Shown here: positions 41,137 to 50,073 of the stretch, in pieces
Layout: every line of letters starts with the position of its first letter
Numbering within the stretch: the first letter of the stretch is position 1
Assembly (NCBI GenBank): GCA_902522465.1
Contig: CABYVV010000009.1
Location: 1-54,011, forward strand
DNA length: 54,011 bases
Reading direction: 5' to 3'
Source: an uncultured Alphaproteobacteria bacterium
Lineage (GTDB): Bacteria > Pseudomonadota > Alphaproteobacteria > Methylaequorales > Methylaequoraceae
The notes under the pieces: model-generated
The model's database searches: none
The model's input: the letters and a program-made list of their open reading frames with translations, nothing else
Told to the model about the DNA's origin: nothing
Made by a program: the position numbers and the translations under genes

Positions 41137-43626
41137 ATGAAAATTCCTGAGAATGCAACAAAAGGTTTTGATAAACTATTAATTGTAGAATCACCAGCAA
41201 AAGCTAAGACTATCAAGGGTTATCTTGACAAATCATTTGAGGTGGTTTCTAGCATTGGACATTTCAGAGACCTCCCTCAAAAAGGTATAGGAATTGAGGA
41301 AGATGATAACTTTACCGTAAATGAGTGGATTGTAGATAAAAAAAAAGCAGATCCAATTCTAAAAAATATTAAAAAAGCAAAGGAAATCTTTCTTGCGCTG
41401 GATCCAGACAGAGAAGGTGAAATGATTGCATGGCACGTTGTTGAACTTTGTAAAGAAAAAAGACTTATTAAAAATAAAATCTTCAAAAGGATTGAGTTCT
41501 CAGCTATCAGGAAGGAAGATATCTTAAAGGCTATAAATGAACCCAGAGACATTAATCAAAATCTTGTTAACGCGGCAATAACAAGAAGATTCTTAGATAA
41601 GTTTTTTGGATATAAAATTTCGCCGATAACCACTAGAAGAACAATTTTTGGAAAATCAGCAGGAAGAGTGCAATCGCCGACATTAGGAATTTTGTGTGCA
41701 AGAGAAAAAGAAATTGATCTTTTTGTACCTGAAGAATTTTGGGACTTAATTATAGAATTAAGTGATGATAATGGAAATATAATTCAATGTGATCTTGTCA
41801 AGGATGGTGAAAAAAAATTTGGCAAGCAAACTGTAAAAACTGAATCTGAAGCTAATTTATTAAAAGAAAAAATATTAAATCTTTCTTTCTCTATAGATGA
41901 GGTCGTTAAAAAAGAAAAAAATAGAAACCCTTACTCTCCTTTTTCAAACTCTCTGTTGTTACAGGATGCTTCGTCCAGATTAGGATTTAGTCCTAAATAT
42001 ACAAATACCCTCGCACAACAACTCAAAGATGGTATATCAAATTTAGGAGCACTAATAACATATCATAGATCAGATTCTAATAAGATGAAAAAAGAAGAAG
42101 TACAAAAACTTAGAACTCTTATTAGGGATCAACTTGGAAATAATTACCTTTCAACTAATGAGATTGACCACAAAGAAAAATCAAAATTTGTTCAACAAGG
42201 TCATGAAGCAGTTACTCCAACACAATTAACAAGGAAACCTGAAGATGTTAAAAGTATTTTAGATGCTGACCAACATAAGTTGTATGAGTTAATTTGGAAA
42301 AGAACAGTAGCTTCTCAAATGTCACAGAGTAAGAGTTTGGAAACCACATATCTTCTAAATGGTGGCGGTATTTCATTAAAAGCAACAGGATCCATTCAAA
42401 TTTTTGATGGATTCAAAAAAGTTTACAATTATTCTGAAAAGAAAGAAAAGTCACAAGATCTACCAAACCTGAAAAATGGAGATAAATTAAATATCACCAA
42501 AGTTGAAGCAAAACAAAATTTCACCAAACCTCCAAACAGATTTTCAGAGGCTGGGTTAATAAAAAAATTAGAGGAATTAGGAATTGGTAGACCCTCTACT
42601 TATGTCTCTATTTTTACAAAATTAGAGGGCAATTCATATATCTCTGTTAAAAACAAGTCTTTGATACCTACTTCAAGAGGAAAAATACTATCTAAATTCT
42701 TAGATGGCTTTTTTTATAAGTTTGTAGACTATCAATTTACTGCTGATTTAGAAGAACAATTAGATAAGATTACGGAATCCAAATCAAATTGGAAGGAAAC
42801 TCTAAAACAATTTTTAATATTACTTAACTCAACAGTAAATAATGTTGAGGGAAAAAGTATCACTGAAGTTATTAATAAAATTAATGAACTAAGCCCTGAA
42901 ATCCTAAAAAAAAAAAATTGCCCAAAATGTAAAGAGGGTGAATTGACGATAAAATTTGCATCAGCAGGACCATTTCTTGGATGTACAAAATACAGCAAGG
43001 AATCTTCTGGATGTAAATATAGTTCAGCAATTGGTGACGATGCAGATAATACAGATCTCTCTGGTGATGGAAAAAAAATAGGAAAACATCCAGAAACTGG
43101 TTTCGAAATATTTCTAAAAATTGGAAGATATGGAAGATATCTTGAAATGAAAATTCAAGCTGGTGAAACTACTAAACTTAAAAGAACAAGTGTTCCTAAA
43201 AAATTAGGTAACGAAGAATTAGATATCGACAAATCTGTTAAATTATTACAACTTCCAAGAGTTGTTGGTATATTTCCGGAGACAAAAAAAGAAATTATTG
43301 CTGCAATTGGTCCATATGGTCCTTATTTGAAACACGAAAAAAGATTTGTTTCTTTAAAAGAAGACGATGCCTCTGAAATTGGAATTAACAGAGCCATTGA
43401 ATTAATCCAGAAAAATATTGATGAAAAAAAGGAGATAATAATAGGAACACACCCAGATTCAAATGAACAGATTATTCAAAAAAAAGGGATAAAGGGAAGA
43501 TCAGATTATCTGTCTCACAAAAAAAAGAATTTTCCAATACCAAAAGATTTAAAAGATAAAAAAATATCCCTTGAAGAGGCGTTAGGGATAATAAATAAAG
43601 TAAAAAATAAAAAAGAAACAAATTGA
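41137..43626 (+). CDS. topA: DNA topoisomerase I
   Basis: Relaxes negative supercoils. The 829-aa protein has the TOPRIM domain (LLIVESPAKAKTIKGYLDK near residues 10-28, ALDPDREGEMIAWH near 85-98), the domain with the active-site Tyr in ITYHRSDSN (Tyr309; the usual motif is YMRTDS), IGRPSTYVSI near 484-493, and one zinc ribbon (CPKC near residue 595, then C and C near 614 and 624). Three C-terminal Toprim_Crpt-like repeats follow (HPETGFEIFLKIGRYGRYLE, FPETKKEIIAAIGPYGPYLK, HPDSNEQIIQKKG). Its stop overlaps the TTG start of rnr. A TTGACT/TATAGT pair precedes it. Confidence 0.95.
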   Translation: MKIPENATKGFDKLLIVESPAKAKTIKGYLDKSFEVVSSIGHFRDLPQKGIGIEEDDNFTVNEWIVDKKKADPILKNIKKAKEIFLALDPDREGEMIAWHVVELCKEKRLIKNKIFKRIEFSAIRKEDILKAINEPRDINQNLVNAAITRRFLDKFFGYKISPITTRRTIFGKSAGRVQSPTLGILCAREKEIDLFVPEEFWDLIIELSDDNGNIIQCDLVKDGEKKFGKQTVKTESEANLLKEKILNLSFSIDEVVKKEKNRNPYSPFSNSLLLQDASSRLGFSPKYTNTLAQQLKDGISNLGALITYHRSDSNKMKKEEVQKLRTLIRDQLGNNYLSTNEIDHKEKSKFVQQGHEAVTPTQLTRKPEDVKSILDADQHKLYELIWKRTVASQMSQSKSLETTYLLNGGGISLKATGSIQIFDGFKKVYNYSEKKEKSQDLPNLKNGDKLNITKVEAKQNFTKPPNRFSEAGLIKKLEELGIGRPSTYVSIFTKLEGNSYISVKNKSLIPTSRGKILSKFLDGFFYKFVDYQFTADLEEQLDKITESKSNWKETLKQFLILLNSTVNNVEGKSITEVINKINELSPEILKKKNCPKCKEGELTIKFASAGPFLGCTKYSKESSGCKYSSAIGDDADNTDLSGDGKKIGKHPETGFEIFLKIGRYGRYLEMKIQAGETTKLKRTSVPKKLGNEELDIDKSVKLLQLPRVVGIFPETKKEIIAAIGPYGPYLKHEKRFVSLKEDDASEIGINRAIELIQKNIDEKKEIIIGTHPDSNEQIIQKKGIKGRSDYLSHKKKNFPIPKDLKDKKISLEEALGIINKVKNKKETN

Positions 43627-45056
43627 AAATAAAAAATAGAAAAAATAATTTAAACTTGAAGGATATAATTGAAAAAGAAATTAAAGAAAATTCTATCAGA
43701 CAGTATTTTCCAAATTCGTTTAAACCCATTCTAGAAAAAGTTGTTAAAAAGAAAATTTCTGATCACAAAGATTTTACTGATATTCCTTTTGTAACTATCG
43801 ATGGAATTGATAGTAAAGACTTTGATGATGCTGTTTGGGCAGAGGATAACAAAGATTCTTCGAGAATTATGATAGCAATAGCTGATGTAAGTTATTTTAT
43901 TGAAAAAAATGATCCCCTTGATGTAGAAGCTAAAAAGAGAGGTAACTCATTTTATTTTCCAGATAGAGTTATTCCAATGTTCCCCGAGGAAATATCCAAT
44001 AATATTTGTTCATTAGTTCCAAATCAAGAAAGAGCCTCAATAATTGTTGAGATCGAAATTAAACATTTTAAAGTAACTAAATTCGATATTCATAGAGCAA
44101 GAATCATTTCTTCGGCAAGACTTACATACGAAGAGGTAGATAATATTTATAAAAATAATTTAAGGCAAGACAAAAACTTTAAGCTTATAACGAATTTGTT
44201 TAGAACATATGAAAAATTAAAAATAATGTCGAAAAATAGAAGTAAGATTAATTTTTCATCTGATGAATTTCAAATTATTATAAATGCAGGTAATGATTTT
44301 ATTTTGAAAAAAAAAAAAAGATTAGAGTCTTATAAACTTATTGAGGAGTTTATGATTATAGCTAACGAAACAGTAGCCAAATATCTTAAAAATAACAATT
44401 TAAATTCAATTTATAGAAATCACGAAAAACCAAAGCTTGAAAAAATAAAAGATTTAAAAAAATTATTAATAAAGAATAACATTTACAAAAATGAAAAATT
44501 TAATACTCAAAAAGATTTTGTTAACATTTTAAATAGAATAAAAAAATACAATTCATTTATTAATGATTTTTTACTAAGAACTCAGTCTAAAGCAAACTAT
44601 AATAACAAAAATAGTGGTCATTTTGGTCTTGGATTAGATTATTATACACATTTTACCTCACCAATTAGGAGGTACTCTGACTTAAATGTACATCGCGACC
44701 TCATAAATCACTTCTTTCAAAAAAAAAAAAATAATTATGAAAATAATCTGACAGAACATTTAACGTTTCAAGAAAAAAAATCTGAGTCTATAGAAAGAAA
44801 AATTATGGAACGAGCTTGTAGCTTATACCTTAAAAATAGTAAAAAAAGATTTTTTATGGGAATTATTGACGGCATTGAATCATTCGGAATATTTATTAAA
44901 GCCATAGATTTACCATTTTCCTGTCTTGCAAGGTCTAGAAACCAAATAGTAAATAAAATTAATTACGAGCTTGGACAAAAAGTATCTTTTAGAATTAGAC
45001 GTAATGACATATTCTCTGGGAAAATATTAGCAGATAATGTCAAAATTATAAATTGA
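43623..45056 (+). CDS. rnr: Ribonuclease R-type exonuclease lacking the N-terminal RNA-binding domains
   Basis: 3'-5' exoribonuclease of the RNB family. The 477-aa protein goes almost directly from a short helical leader (about residues 1-55) into the RNB catalytic domain: FVTIDGIDSKDFDDAVWAED near residues 57-76 with the metal-binding Asp cluster, ADVSYFIEK near 86, SRRY-type HFTSPIRRYSDLNVHRDLI near 342-360. A short S1-like end follows (FFMGIIDGIESFGIFIKAID). Normal RNase R is about 750 aa, with a winged helix and two cold-shock domains before RNB; these are missing here and no remnant is left between topA and this start. The start is TTG 43623, overlapping the topA stop (TTGA). No frameshift is seen in the preserved part. 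Confidence 0.88.
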   Translation: MKIKNRKNNLNLKDIIEKEIKENSIRQYFPNSFKPILEKVVKKKISDHKDFTDIPFVTIDGIDSKDFDDAVWAEDNKDSSRIMIAIADVSYFIEKNDPLDVEAKKRGNSFYFPDRVIPMFPEEISNNICSLVPNQERASIIVEIEIKHFKVTKFDIHRARIISSARLTYEEVDNIYKNNLRQDKNFKLITNLFRTYEKLKIMSKNRSKINFSSDEFQIIINAGNDFILKKKKRLESYKLIEEFMIIANETVAKYLKNNNLNSIYRNHEKPKLEKIKDLKKLLIKNNIYKNEKFNTQKDFVNILNRIKKYNSFINDFLLRTQSKANYNNKNSGHFGLGLDYYTHFTSPIRRYSDLNVHRDLINHFFQKKKNNYENNLTEHLTFQEKKSESIERKIMERACSLYLKNSKKRFFMGIIDGIESFGIFIKAIDLPFSCLARSRNQIVNKINYELGQKVSFRIRRNDIFSGKILADNVKIIN

Positions 45057-45060
45057 TATA

Positions 45061-45414
45061 ATGGATAAGTTTATTCTTATAAAAAGAGGATTTAGGAAAA
45101 GATGCCCACATTGTGGCAAATCACCCATCTTTAAGACTTACATTAAAACATTTAAAAAATGCAAGAAATGTGGAATATTACTATCAGAATATAAGTCTGA
45201 TGATGGACCTGCTTATATAACAATCTTTGTTGTTGGCCATATTTTAATACCCATGATTTTACTTGTTGAAAAACATTTTAGTCCCCCTCTTCTTTTTCAA
45301 ATGTTATCTTGGCCATTTTTGACAATCATTTTGTGTCTTTGGTTTCTTCCTAGAATAAAAGGGGCGTTTATAGGAGTTCAAATTTTTTTAGGCGACAAGT
45401 CACGTAAAACTTGA
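45061..45414 (+). CDS. DUF983 family membrane protein
   Basis: The 117-aa protein starts with a four-Cys zinc ribbon (RCPHCGKSPIFKTYIKTFKK and CKKCG, residues 14-40), then SDDGPAYITIFVVGHILIPM near 48-67 and two membrane segments to about residue 105. This is DUF983, whose role is unknown; in alphaproteobacteria the gene routinely sits between rnr and rpmG, as here. It begins 4 nt after the rnr stop, so it belongs to the topA-rnr operon. Confidence 0.9.
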   Translation: MDKFILIKRGFRKRCPHCGKSPIFKTYIKTFKKCKKCGILLSEYKSDDGPAYITIFVVGHILIPMILLVEKHFSPPLLFQMLSWPFLTIILCLWFLPRIKGAFIGVQIFLGDKSRKT

Positions 45415-45438
45415 CAGATAGATTAATATTTATATAAC
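45411..45438 (+). promoter_or_regulatory. Sigma-70-type promoter for rpmG
   Basis: TTGACA (45411-45416), a 16-nt spacer and TATAAC (45433-45438) make a good housekeeping promoter. It begins within the last codons of the DUF983 gene. The predicted start is about 45444-45446, that is, at or almost at the rpmG ATG, and no ribosome site lies between, which suggests leaderless translation. Confidence 0.55.
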
Positions 45439-45445
45439 ACTCAGT

Positions 45446-45613
45446 ATGGCTAAATCAAACACTATTCAAGTTAAAATGGTTAGCACCGCAAACACTGGTT
45501 ACTTTTACGTAAAATTTAGAAATCCTAAATCAATGAATGAGAAACTTGAGTTAAAAAAATACGACCCTAAGGTTAGAAAACACGTGATTTTTAAAGAACA
45601 GAAAATTAAGTGA
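45446..45613 (+). CDS. rpmG: 50S ribosomal protein L33
   Basis: A 55-aa basic protein starting [20 protein letters not shown] and ending EQKIK. It has the L33 pattern [12 protein letters not shown], then [19 protein letters not shown], and is of the cysteine-free alphaproteobacterial form (no CxxC). Large ribosomal subunit. Its stop overlaps the aspS tail on the opposite strand by 8 nt. Confidence 0.95.
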   Translation: MAKSNTIQVKMVSTANTGYFYVKFRNPKSMNEKLELKKYDPKVRKHVIFKEQKIK

Positions 45614-47381
45614 TTTTATCTTTTTTCACGTTAATCCCTAGTTCCTTCAAATGTTGTTCAGAAATACTTGATGGTGATTTCAGCATAAGGTCCTCAGCTT
45701 GTTGATTCATTGGAAAAGCAACAACCTCTCTGAGATTTTCTTCATCAGATAATAGCATTATGATTCTATCAATTCCTGGAGCAGACCCTCCATGAGGAGG
45801 AGCACCAAATTTAAAGGCATTAAACAAAAATCCAAATTTACTTTTAAGCTCCTCTAAACTATAACCAGCAATTTCAAATGCTTTTATCATTATTTCTGGT
45901 TTGTGATTTCTTATTGCACCAGATGATAATTCAATGCCGTTACAAACAATATCAAATTGCCAGGCTAATACGTCCAATGGATCTTTTTCTGTTAGTGCGT
46001 TCATTCCACCTTGAGGCATAGAAAAGGGATTATGACTAAAATCAATTTTTTTTGTTGTAGAATTAATTTCAAACATTGGATAATCAACGATCCAACAAAA
46101 CCTAAAACTGTCCTTTTCCAATAAATCTAATTGGCTACATAATTCGTTTCTTGCATGGGAGGCAAATCTCGATGCATCACTTTCTTTATCAGAAATGAAG
46201 AAAACTGAATCTCCATTCTCTAAACCCACATTATGTGCTAGTTTTTCTAAATTTTCATTTTTCAAGTTTTTTGCAATTGGACCTTTGAATTCATTATCAC
46301 TAAATATGATGTAACCAAGTCCTTTCTGTCCATTATTTCTTGCCCAATCATTTAATTTGTCAAACCATGCTCTTGGTTTTTCTGCTGATTTTGGAGCTTT
46401 TATTCCTTTCACAACACTGCCTTTTCTAATATTTTCTTCGAATATCTTAAATCCAGAATCTATAAAACAGTTGGTTAAATCTTTGATAATTAAAGGATTC
46501 CTAAGATCGGGTTTATCCGTTCCGTACTTTTCCATTGCCTCTTTAAATTTTATTCTTTCAAAAGGGGTGGAGGATACTTTCTTTTTAGAATATTCATCAA
46601 AGATTTCGTAAATGACAGGTTCAATTTCGTTAAAAATATCTTCCTGTTCAACAAAAGACATTTCAAAATCCAGCTGATAAAACTCTCCAGGAGATCTATC
46701 TGCTCTTGCGTCTTCATCTCTAAAACAAGGTGCTATTTGAAAATACTTATCAAAATTAGAAACCATCAAAAGTTGTTTGAAAATTTGAGGAGCCTGTGGC
46801 AAAGCATAAAATTTACCTTTATTTAATCTACTTGGTACAATAAAATCTCTCGCACCTTCAGGTGAAGAAGCCGTTAAAATCGGAGTTTGTATTTCAATAA
46901 ATCCCTTTGCAATCATTTTTTGCCTTAAACTATTTATAACTTTTGATCTAAGTAATATATTTTTGTGTATTCTTTCTCTTCTTAAGTCCAAATATCTATA
47001 TTTTAACCTTTGATCTTCTGGTGAATCATCATCAATTGCTACTTGAAATGGAATTTGTTCTGATTTGTTTAATATTTGGAATTCTTGTACCGAAATTTCA
47101 ATTTCACCTGTCGGTAAATTTTTATTAATTGTCTCTTTATCCCTTTTTACCACTTTTCCATAAACCGTTATGATACTCTCTAACTTTAATGCCTCTATAA
47201 TATTAAAATCCTTTAAACTTGAGTCAAAAACACATTGAGTAATACCGTAGTGATCTCTTAAATCAACAAATAAAAGTCCTCCGTGATCCCTCTTTTTATT
47301 AATCCATCCTGATATATGGACCACACTTTGATCATCCTTTAACGATAATGCAGCGCAGGTATGAGATCTAAATTTATTCAT
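45606..47381 (-). CDS. aspS: Aspartyl-tRNA synthetase
   Basis: Class IIb synthetase. The 591-aa bacterial-type enzyme has the N-terminal OB anticodon-binding domain ([20 protein letters not shown] near residues 21-40), class II motif 1 ([20 protein letters not shown] near 146-165), motif 2 ([20 protein letters not shown] near 217-236), the GAD insertion domain, and motif 3 ([19 protein letters not shown] near 532-550). Because gatCAB is present, this may be the non-discriminating form that also charges tRNA-Asn, but the sequence alone cannot decide that. Divergent from rnd, 5 nt apart at the starts. Confidence 0.96.
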   Translation of the reverse strand: MNKFRSHTCAALSLKDDQSVVHISGWINKKRDHGGLLFVDLRDHYGITQCVFDSSLKDFNIIEALKLESIITVYGKVVKRDKETINKNLPTGEIEISVQEFQILNKSEQIPFQVAIDDDSPEDQRLKYRYLDLRRERIHKNILLRSKVINSLRQKMIAKGFIEIQTPILTASSPEGARDFIVPSRLNKGKFYALPQAPQIFKQLLMVSNFDKYFQIAPCFRDEDARADRSPGEFYQLDFEMSFVEQEDIFNEIEPVIYEIFDEYSKKKVSSTPFERIKFKEAMEKYGTDKPDLRNPLIIKDLTNCFIDSGFKIFEENIRKGSVVKGIKAPKSAEKPRAWFDKLNDWARNNGQKGLGYIIFSDNEFKGPIAKNLKNENLEKLAHNVGLENGDSVFFISDKESDASRFASHARNELCSQLDLLEKDSFRFCWIVDYPMFEINSTTKKIDFSHNPFSMPQGGMNALTEKDPLDVLAWQFDIVCNGIELSSGAIRNHKPEIMIKAFEIAGYSLEELKSKFGFLFNAFKFGAPPHGGSAPGIDRIIMLLSDEENLREVVAFPMNQQAEDLMLKSPSSISEQHLKELGINVKKDKIT

Positions 47382-47386
47382 AAAAT

Positions 47387-48214
47387 TTGAAGATAAAACT
47401 TATTAATGATAAAACTCAACAAGTGTCAAAATTAAATAATAATCAATTAAAACAATTCTATAAAAAATGTCAAAAAGATAAATTAATTGCTATCGACACT
47501 GAATTTTATAGAGTTGACACATATTACCCAAAATTGTGTTTAATACAACTAGCTAATACTCAACAGATAATTTTATTAGATCCTATAGAAAATAAAATAG
47601 ACCTCGGATATTTAAATAAGATACTCAATAATACCAAAATAAAAAAAATATTTCATGCTGCTCGTCAGGATATAGAAATTTTTTTTAATATATTTAATAA
47701 AATACCAAGACCAGTTATTGACACACAAATATTCCTAATGGCAATTGGTTATCCGCATTCAACTAGTTATGCTAAGGCATGTAAAGATCTTCTTAAAATT
47801 GAAATTGATAAAAATAATCAATTCATTGATTGGAGAAAAAGACCACTAAACAATGCAAAAAAGATTTATGCAATAAACGATGTAAAATATTTAATTCCTC
47901 TTTACAAAATTATTAAAAATCAATGTAAGGAGAATTTTAATTTATCAAAATACTACAGAAAGATTTTAAGTAAAAATACATTTACAGATAGAAGTCAAAA
48001 TGCATGGAAAAAAATAAGATTTCATGCAAAGAATGAATTAGAGATTAAAAACCTAAAAAAATTCTCCTATCTGAGAGAAAAATTAGCAATGAAAAGAAAT
48101 ATTCCGGTTAAAAGAGTTATGACAGACAATGAAATAAAAATAATTAGTAGAGATGATAAAAAAAAGGGAAATAAAAATTTATTAAAAAAACTTAATATTA
48201 AACTCACAAATTAA
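47387..48214 (+). CDS. rnd: Ribonuclease D, shortened
   Basis: DEDD-family 3'-5' exoribonuclease acting in tRNA and stable RNA maturation. The 275-aa protein has Exo [21 protein letters not shown] (residues 34-53), Exo [13 protein letters not shown] near 92, and Exo [17 protein letters not shown] near 165, with the catalytic Asp, Glu and Tyr in place. The C-terminal HRDC-like region ([20 protein letters not shown]) is only one copy, against two in the roughly 375-aa E. coli enzyme. The start is TTG at 47387, adjacent to the divergent aspS. The position beside aspS is normal for alphaproteobacteria. The tail overlaps hdaA by 4 nt on the other strand. Confidence 0.9.
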   Translation: MKIKLINDKTQQVSKLNNNQLKQFYKKCQKDKLIAIDTEFYRVDTYYPKLCLIQLANTQQIILLDPIENKIDLGYLNKILNNTKIKKIFHAARQDIEIFFNIFNKIPRPVIDTQIFLMAIGYPHSTSYAKACKDLLKIEIDKNNQFIDWRKRPLNNAKKIYAINDVKYLIPLYKIIKNQCKENFNLSKYYRKILSKNTFTDRSQNAWKKIRFHAKNELEIKNLKKFSYLREKLAMKRNIPVKRVMTDNEIKIISRDDKKKGNKNLLKKLNIKLTN

Positions 48215-48885
48215 TCAAAAAGTTTCTTTAAGAAAAATGTTGTTATTTTTGATTTGGTCTCTAAAGATCTTTCGTCAATTTTTTTTGAAATTTTCAATGC
48301 AGATTCATATGATCTCTCCATTCTATCAAGAATGAAAGATAAGTTTGAGATTGACAGAGTTATATTTCTATCATTTAGATATTTTTTAATAATTTTACTT
48401 AATAATTCTTTGTCTGGATCTTTTACTTCTACAACTATAGAGGTCAAAAGTCTAGAAGTCAAATCATCCAGATCACATTCAACATGTTTTGGAGGTTTTT
48501 GTCCTGTCATTAGCAAATACGAGTCTTTATTGGTCTTTAATACGTTTAAAAAATTTAGTAATTTTTTAAAATCTGTTGTTTCTTCTTCGATTAGTTTATC
48601 AACATCATCTAGAACCCAATTAAATCTTTTTATTAGTTCAATATCTAAATCATCTTTTATTATTTTATTAAAAGTTTTATAAGATAGGTATTTCGCTTTA
48701 GAACGCTCTATCCATATATTTGATATGAGTGTCTTACCACATTTTTCTGGACCATAGATATAAACTAATTGATTATTCCATTTTGGCCAAACTTTTACTA
48801 AGTTGTAAGCAAAAATATTTTTTTCAGTAACAAAAAAATCATTATTTTTAAATTTGAAATTAAATTTCAGTATATTCTGCTTCAT
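48211..48885 (-). CDS. hdaA: DnaA-related HdaA-type regulatory ATPase
   Basis: Homologue of the DnaA AAA+ domain which, with the sliding clamp, promotes ATP hydrolysis by DnaA and prevents over-initiation. The 224-aa protein has Walker A in IYGPEKCGKTLISNI (residues 44-58), Walker B in FNWVLDDVDKL near 90, sensor 1-like SYLLMTGQKPP near 125 and the lid with SRLLTSIVVEVKDPDKELLS near 145-165. The clamp-binding motif of Hda at the N-terminus is not evident by eye. It lies right after the DUF2066 gene (TAATG overlap), the normal alphaproteobacterial context divergent from purM. Confidence 0.85.
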   Translation of the reverse strand: MKQNILKFNFKFKNNDFFVTEKNIFAYNLVKVWPKWNNQLVYIYGPEKCGKTLISNIWIERSKAKYLSYKTFNKIIKDDLDIELIKRFNWVLDDVDKLIEEETTDFKKLLNFLNVLKTNKDSYLLMTGQKPPKHVECDLDDLTSRLLTSIVVEVKDPDKELLSKIIKKYLNDRNITLSISNLSFILDRMERSYESALKISKKIDERSLETKSKITTFFLKKLFD

Positions 48886-49979
48886 TAATCAGACTGCAAA
48901 TAATAATAATCATCAGAAGATTTAATTAGTTTCAGATTATCAGGTTCTAAAACTAAATTAAGTTGTTCAATACTGTATTTCGTTTCTATTTTATAAATTA
49001 TCTTTTGAATATCAAATTCAAGAAGATAAAAACCTTTACTTCCCAATATTTTTCTAATTTTATTTTCTATATCTATATTTTTTCGTAGATCATCATTGTC
49101 AAGTTTAAGTAAAAATTGAAATTTACTGTTTGATTTAGAATCAACTATGTCGATTTGATTTTTCCACCAAATCTCTAACTCATCAATAATTATTTTTGAA
49201 ATCAGTCTCGCATTCGATAGATCGGAACTTTCTTCATAAATTTTATTTTCAAACAATTCAATATCTGTAAATTCATTATTATCAATTTTTTTTGCAAGTA
49301 CAGATGATCTCAATTCATTTGAGTTCAAATCAAAATCTTCTTTTAAGTAAATAATGATTGCTTTCTTTTTATTATAAAAACTTAAAAACTTTTCAATAGA
49401 ATTAATATCCTTATCTACCAAATTTTTTGCTGATATTTTTAATTTATTAATATGATTTTTTTCGGGAAAGAATAATTTTAACAATCCAAGTTCGTCATAT
49501 TCGTCTACTAAAAAGTCATACCAGTAGTTATCATTTTCCCATAGATAGAATGTATTAAATCTCTTAAATAATGGGAAAACCAAATATTCCTCAGAGACTA
49601 CGACTTTGCTTTGAATTTTCAATTCCTCAAAAAATTTAAGTATGGCAACTGAATTGAAATTTACCGAAAAATTAGCACTGTAATTTATATCAGTTATTTT
49701 CTCTTCTACGATTTGAAAATCTCTGATTAAATTTGAATATTTGATATTTTCAATTTCGTCTAACTTTGTAAATTCCTCTGGCTCTAGAATCTTTTTAGCT
49801 AAGATAAAAAAAGCATTTTGAAATGCAAGTTTTCTGGCTTTATCTCTAGTTTGCAATACATTCTTCTCATTTTGTAAAAATATTTGGTTGTCTTTTACGG
49901 TATATACTGATTCATTCGCTTCAAGAAAGAAGAAACTTAAAAAGAAGAAACTTAAAAATTTAATTATTATGTTTACCAA
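48885..49979 (-). CDS. Exported DUF2066 protein
   Basis: The 364-aa protein has an N-terminal signal peptide (about residues 1-22, NIIIKFLSFFFLSFFFLEA), then a DUF2066-like start (YTVKDNQIFLQ, QTRDKARKLAFQNAFFILAK near 42-62). Residues 60-360 show the family's repeated SANFSVNFN, VFPLF and IIIYLKED strands. Function unknown; in alphaproteobacteria it is typically paired with hdaA and divergent from purM, exactly as here. The start is TTG, so the N-terminus is not certain. No other feature explains it. Confidence 0.75.
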   Translation of the reverse strand: MVNIIIKFLSFFFLSFFFLEANESVYTVKDNQIFLQNEKNVLQTRDKARKLAFQNAFFILAKKILEPEEFTKLDEIENIKYSNLIRDFQIVEEKITDINYSANFSVNFNSVAILKFFEELKIQSKVVVSEEYLVFPLFKRFNTFYLWENDNYWYDFLVDEYDELGLLKLFFPEKNHINKLKISAKNLVDKDINSIEKFLSFYNKKKAIIIYLKEDFDLNSNELRSSVLAKKIDNNEFTDIELFENKIYEESSDLSNARLISKIIIDELEIWWKNQIDIVDSKSNSKFQFLLKLDNDDLRKNIDIENKIRKILGSKGFYLLEFDIQKIIYKIETKYSIEQLNLVLEPDNLKLIKSSDDYYYLQSD

Positions 49980-50062
49980 AATGTTATATCTTTTAAATAA
50001 TTTACCTATATAAAGAATTTTATAGCATTAATTTTTTTTTTAGAAATAATTAAAGTTATTTT

Positions 50063-50067
50063 AGGAG
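50063..50067 (+). promoter_or_regulatory. Shine-Dalgarno of purM, deciding an ATA start
   Basis: AGGAG at 50063-50067 is followed by 6 nt and then ATA at 50074. It is the only strong ribosome site in front of the purM N-terminal coding sequence, and no ATG, GTG or TTG exists in frame between the upstream stop (TAG, 50062-50064) and the conserved region. Confidence 0.6.
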
Positions 50068-50073
50068 TTTGTT

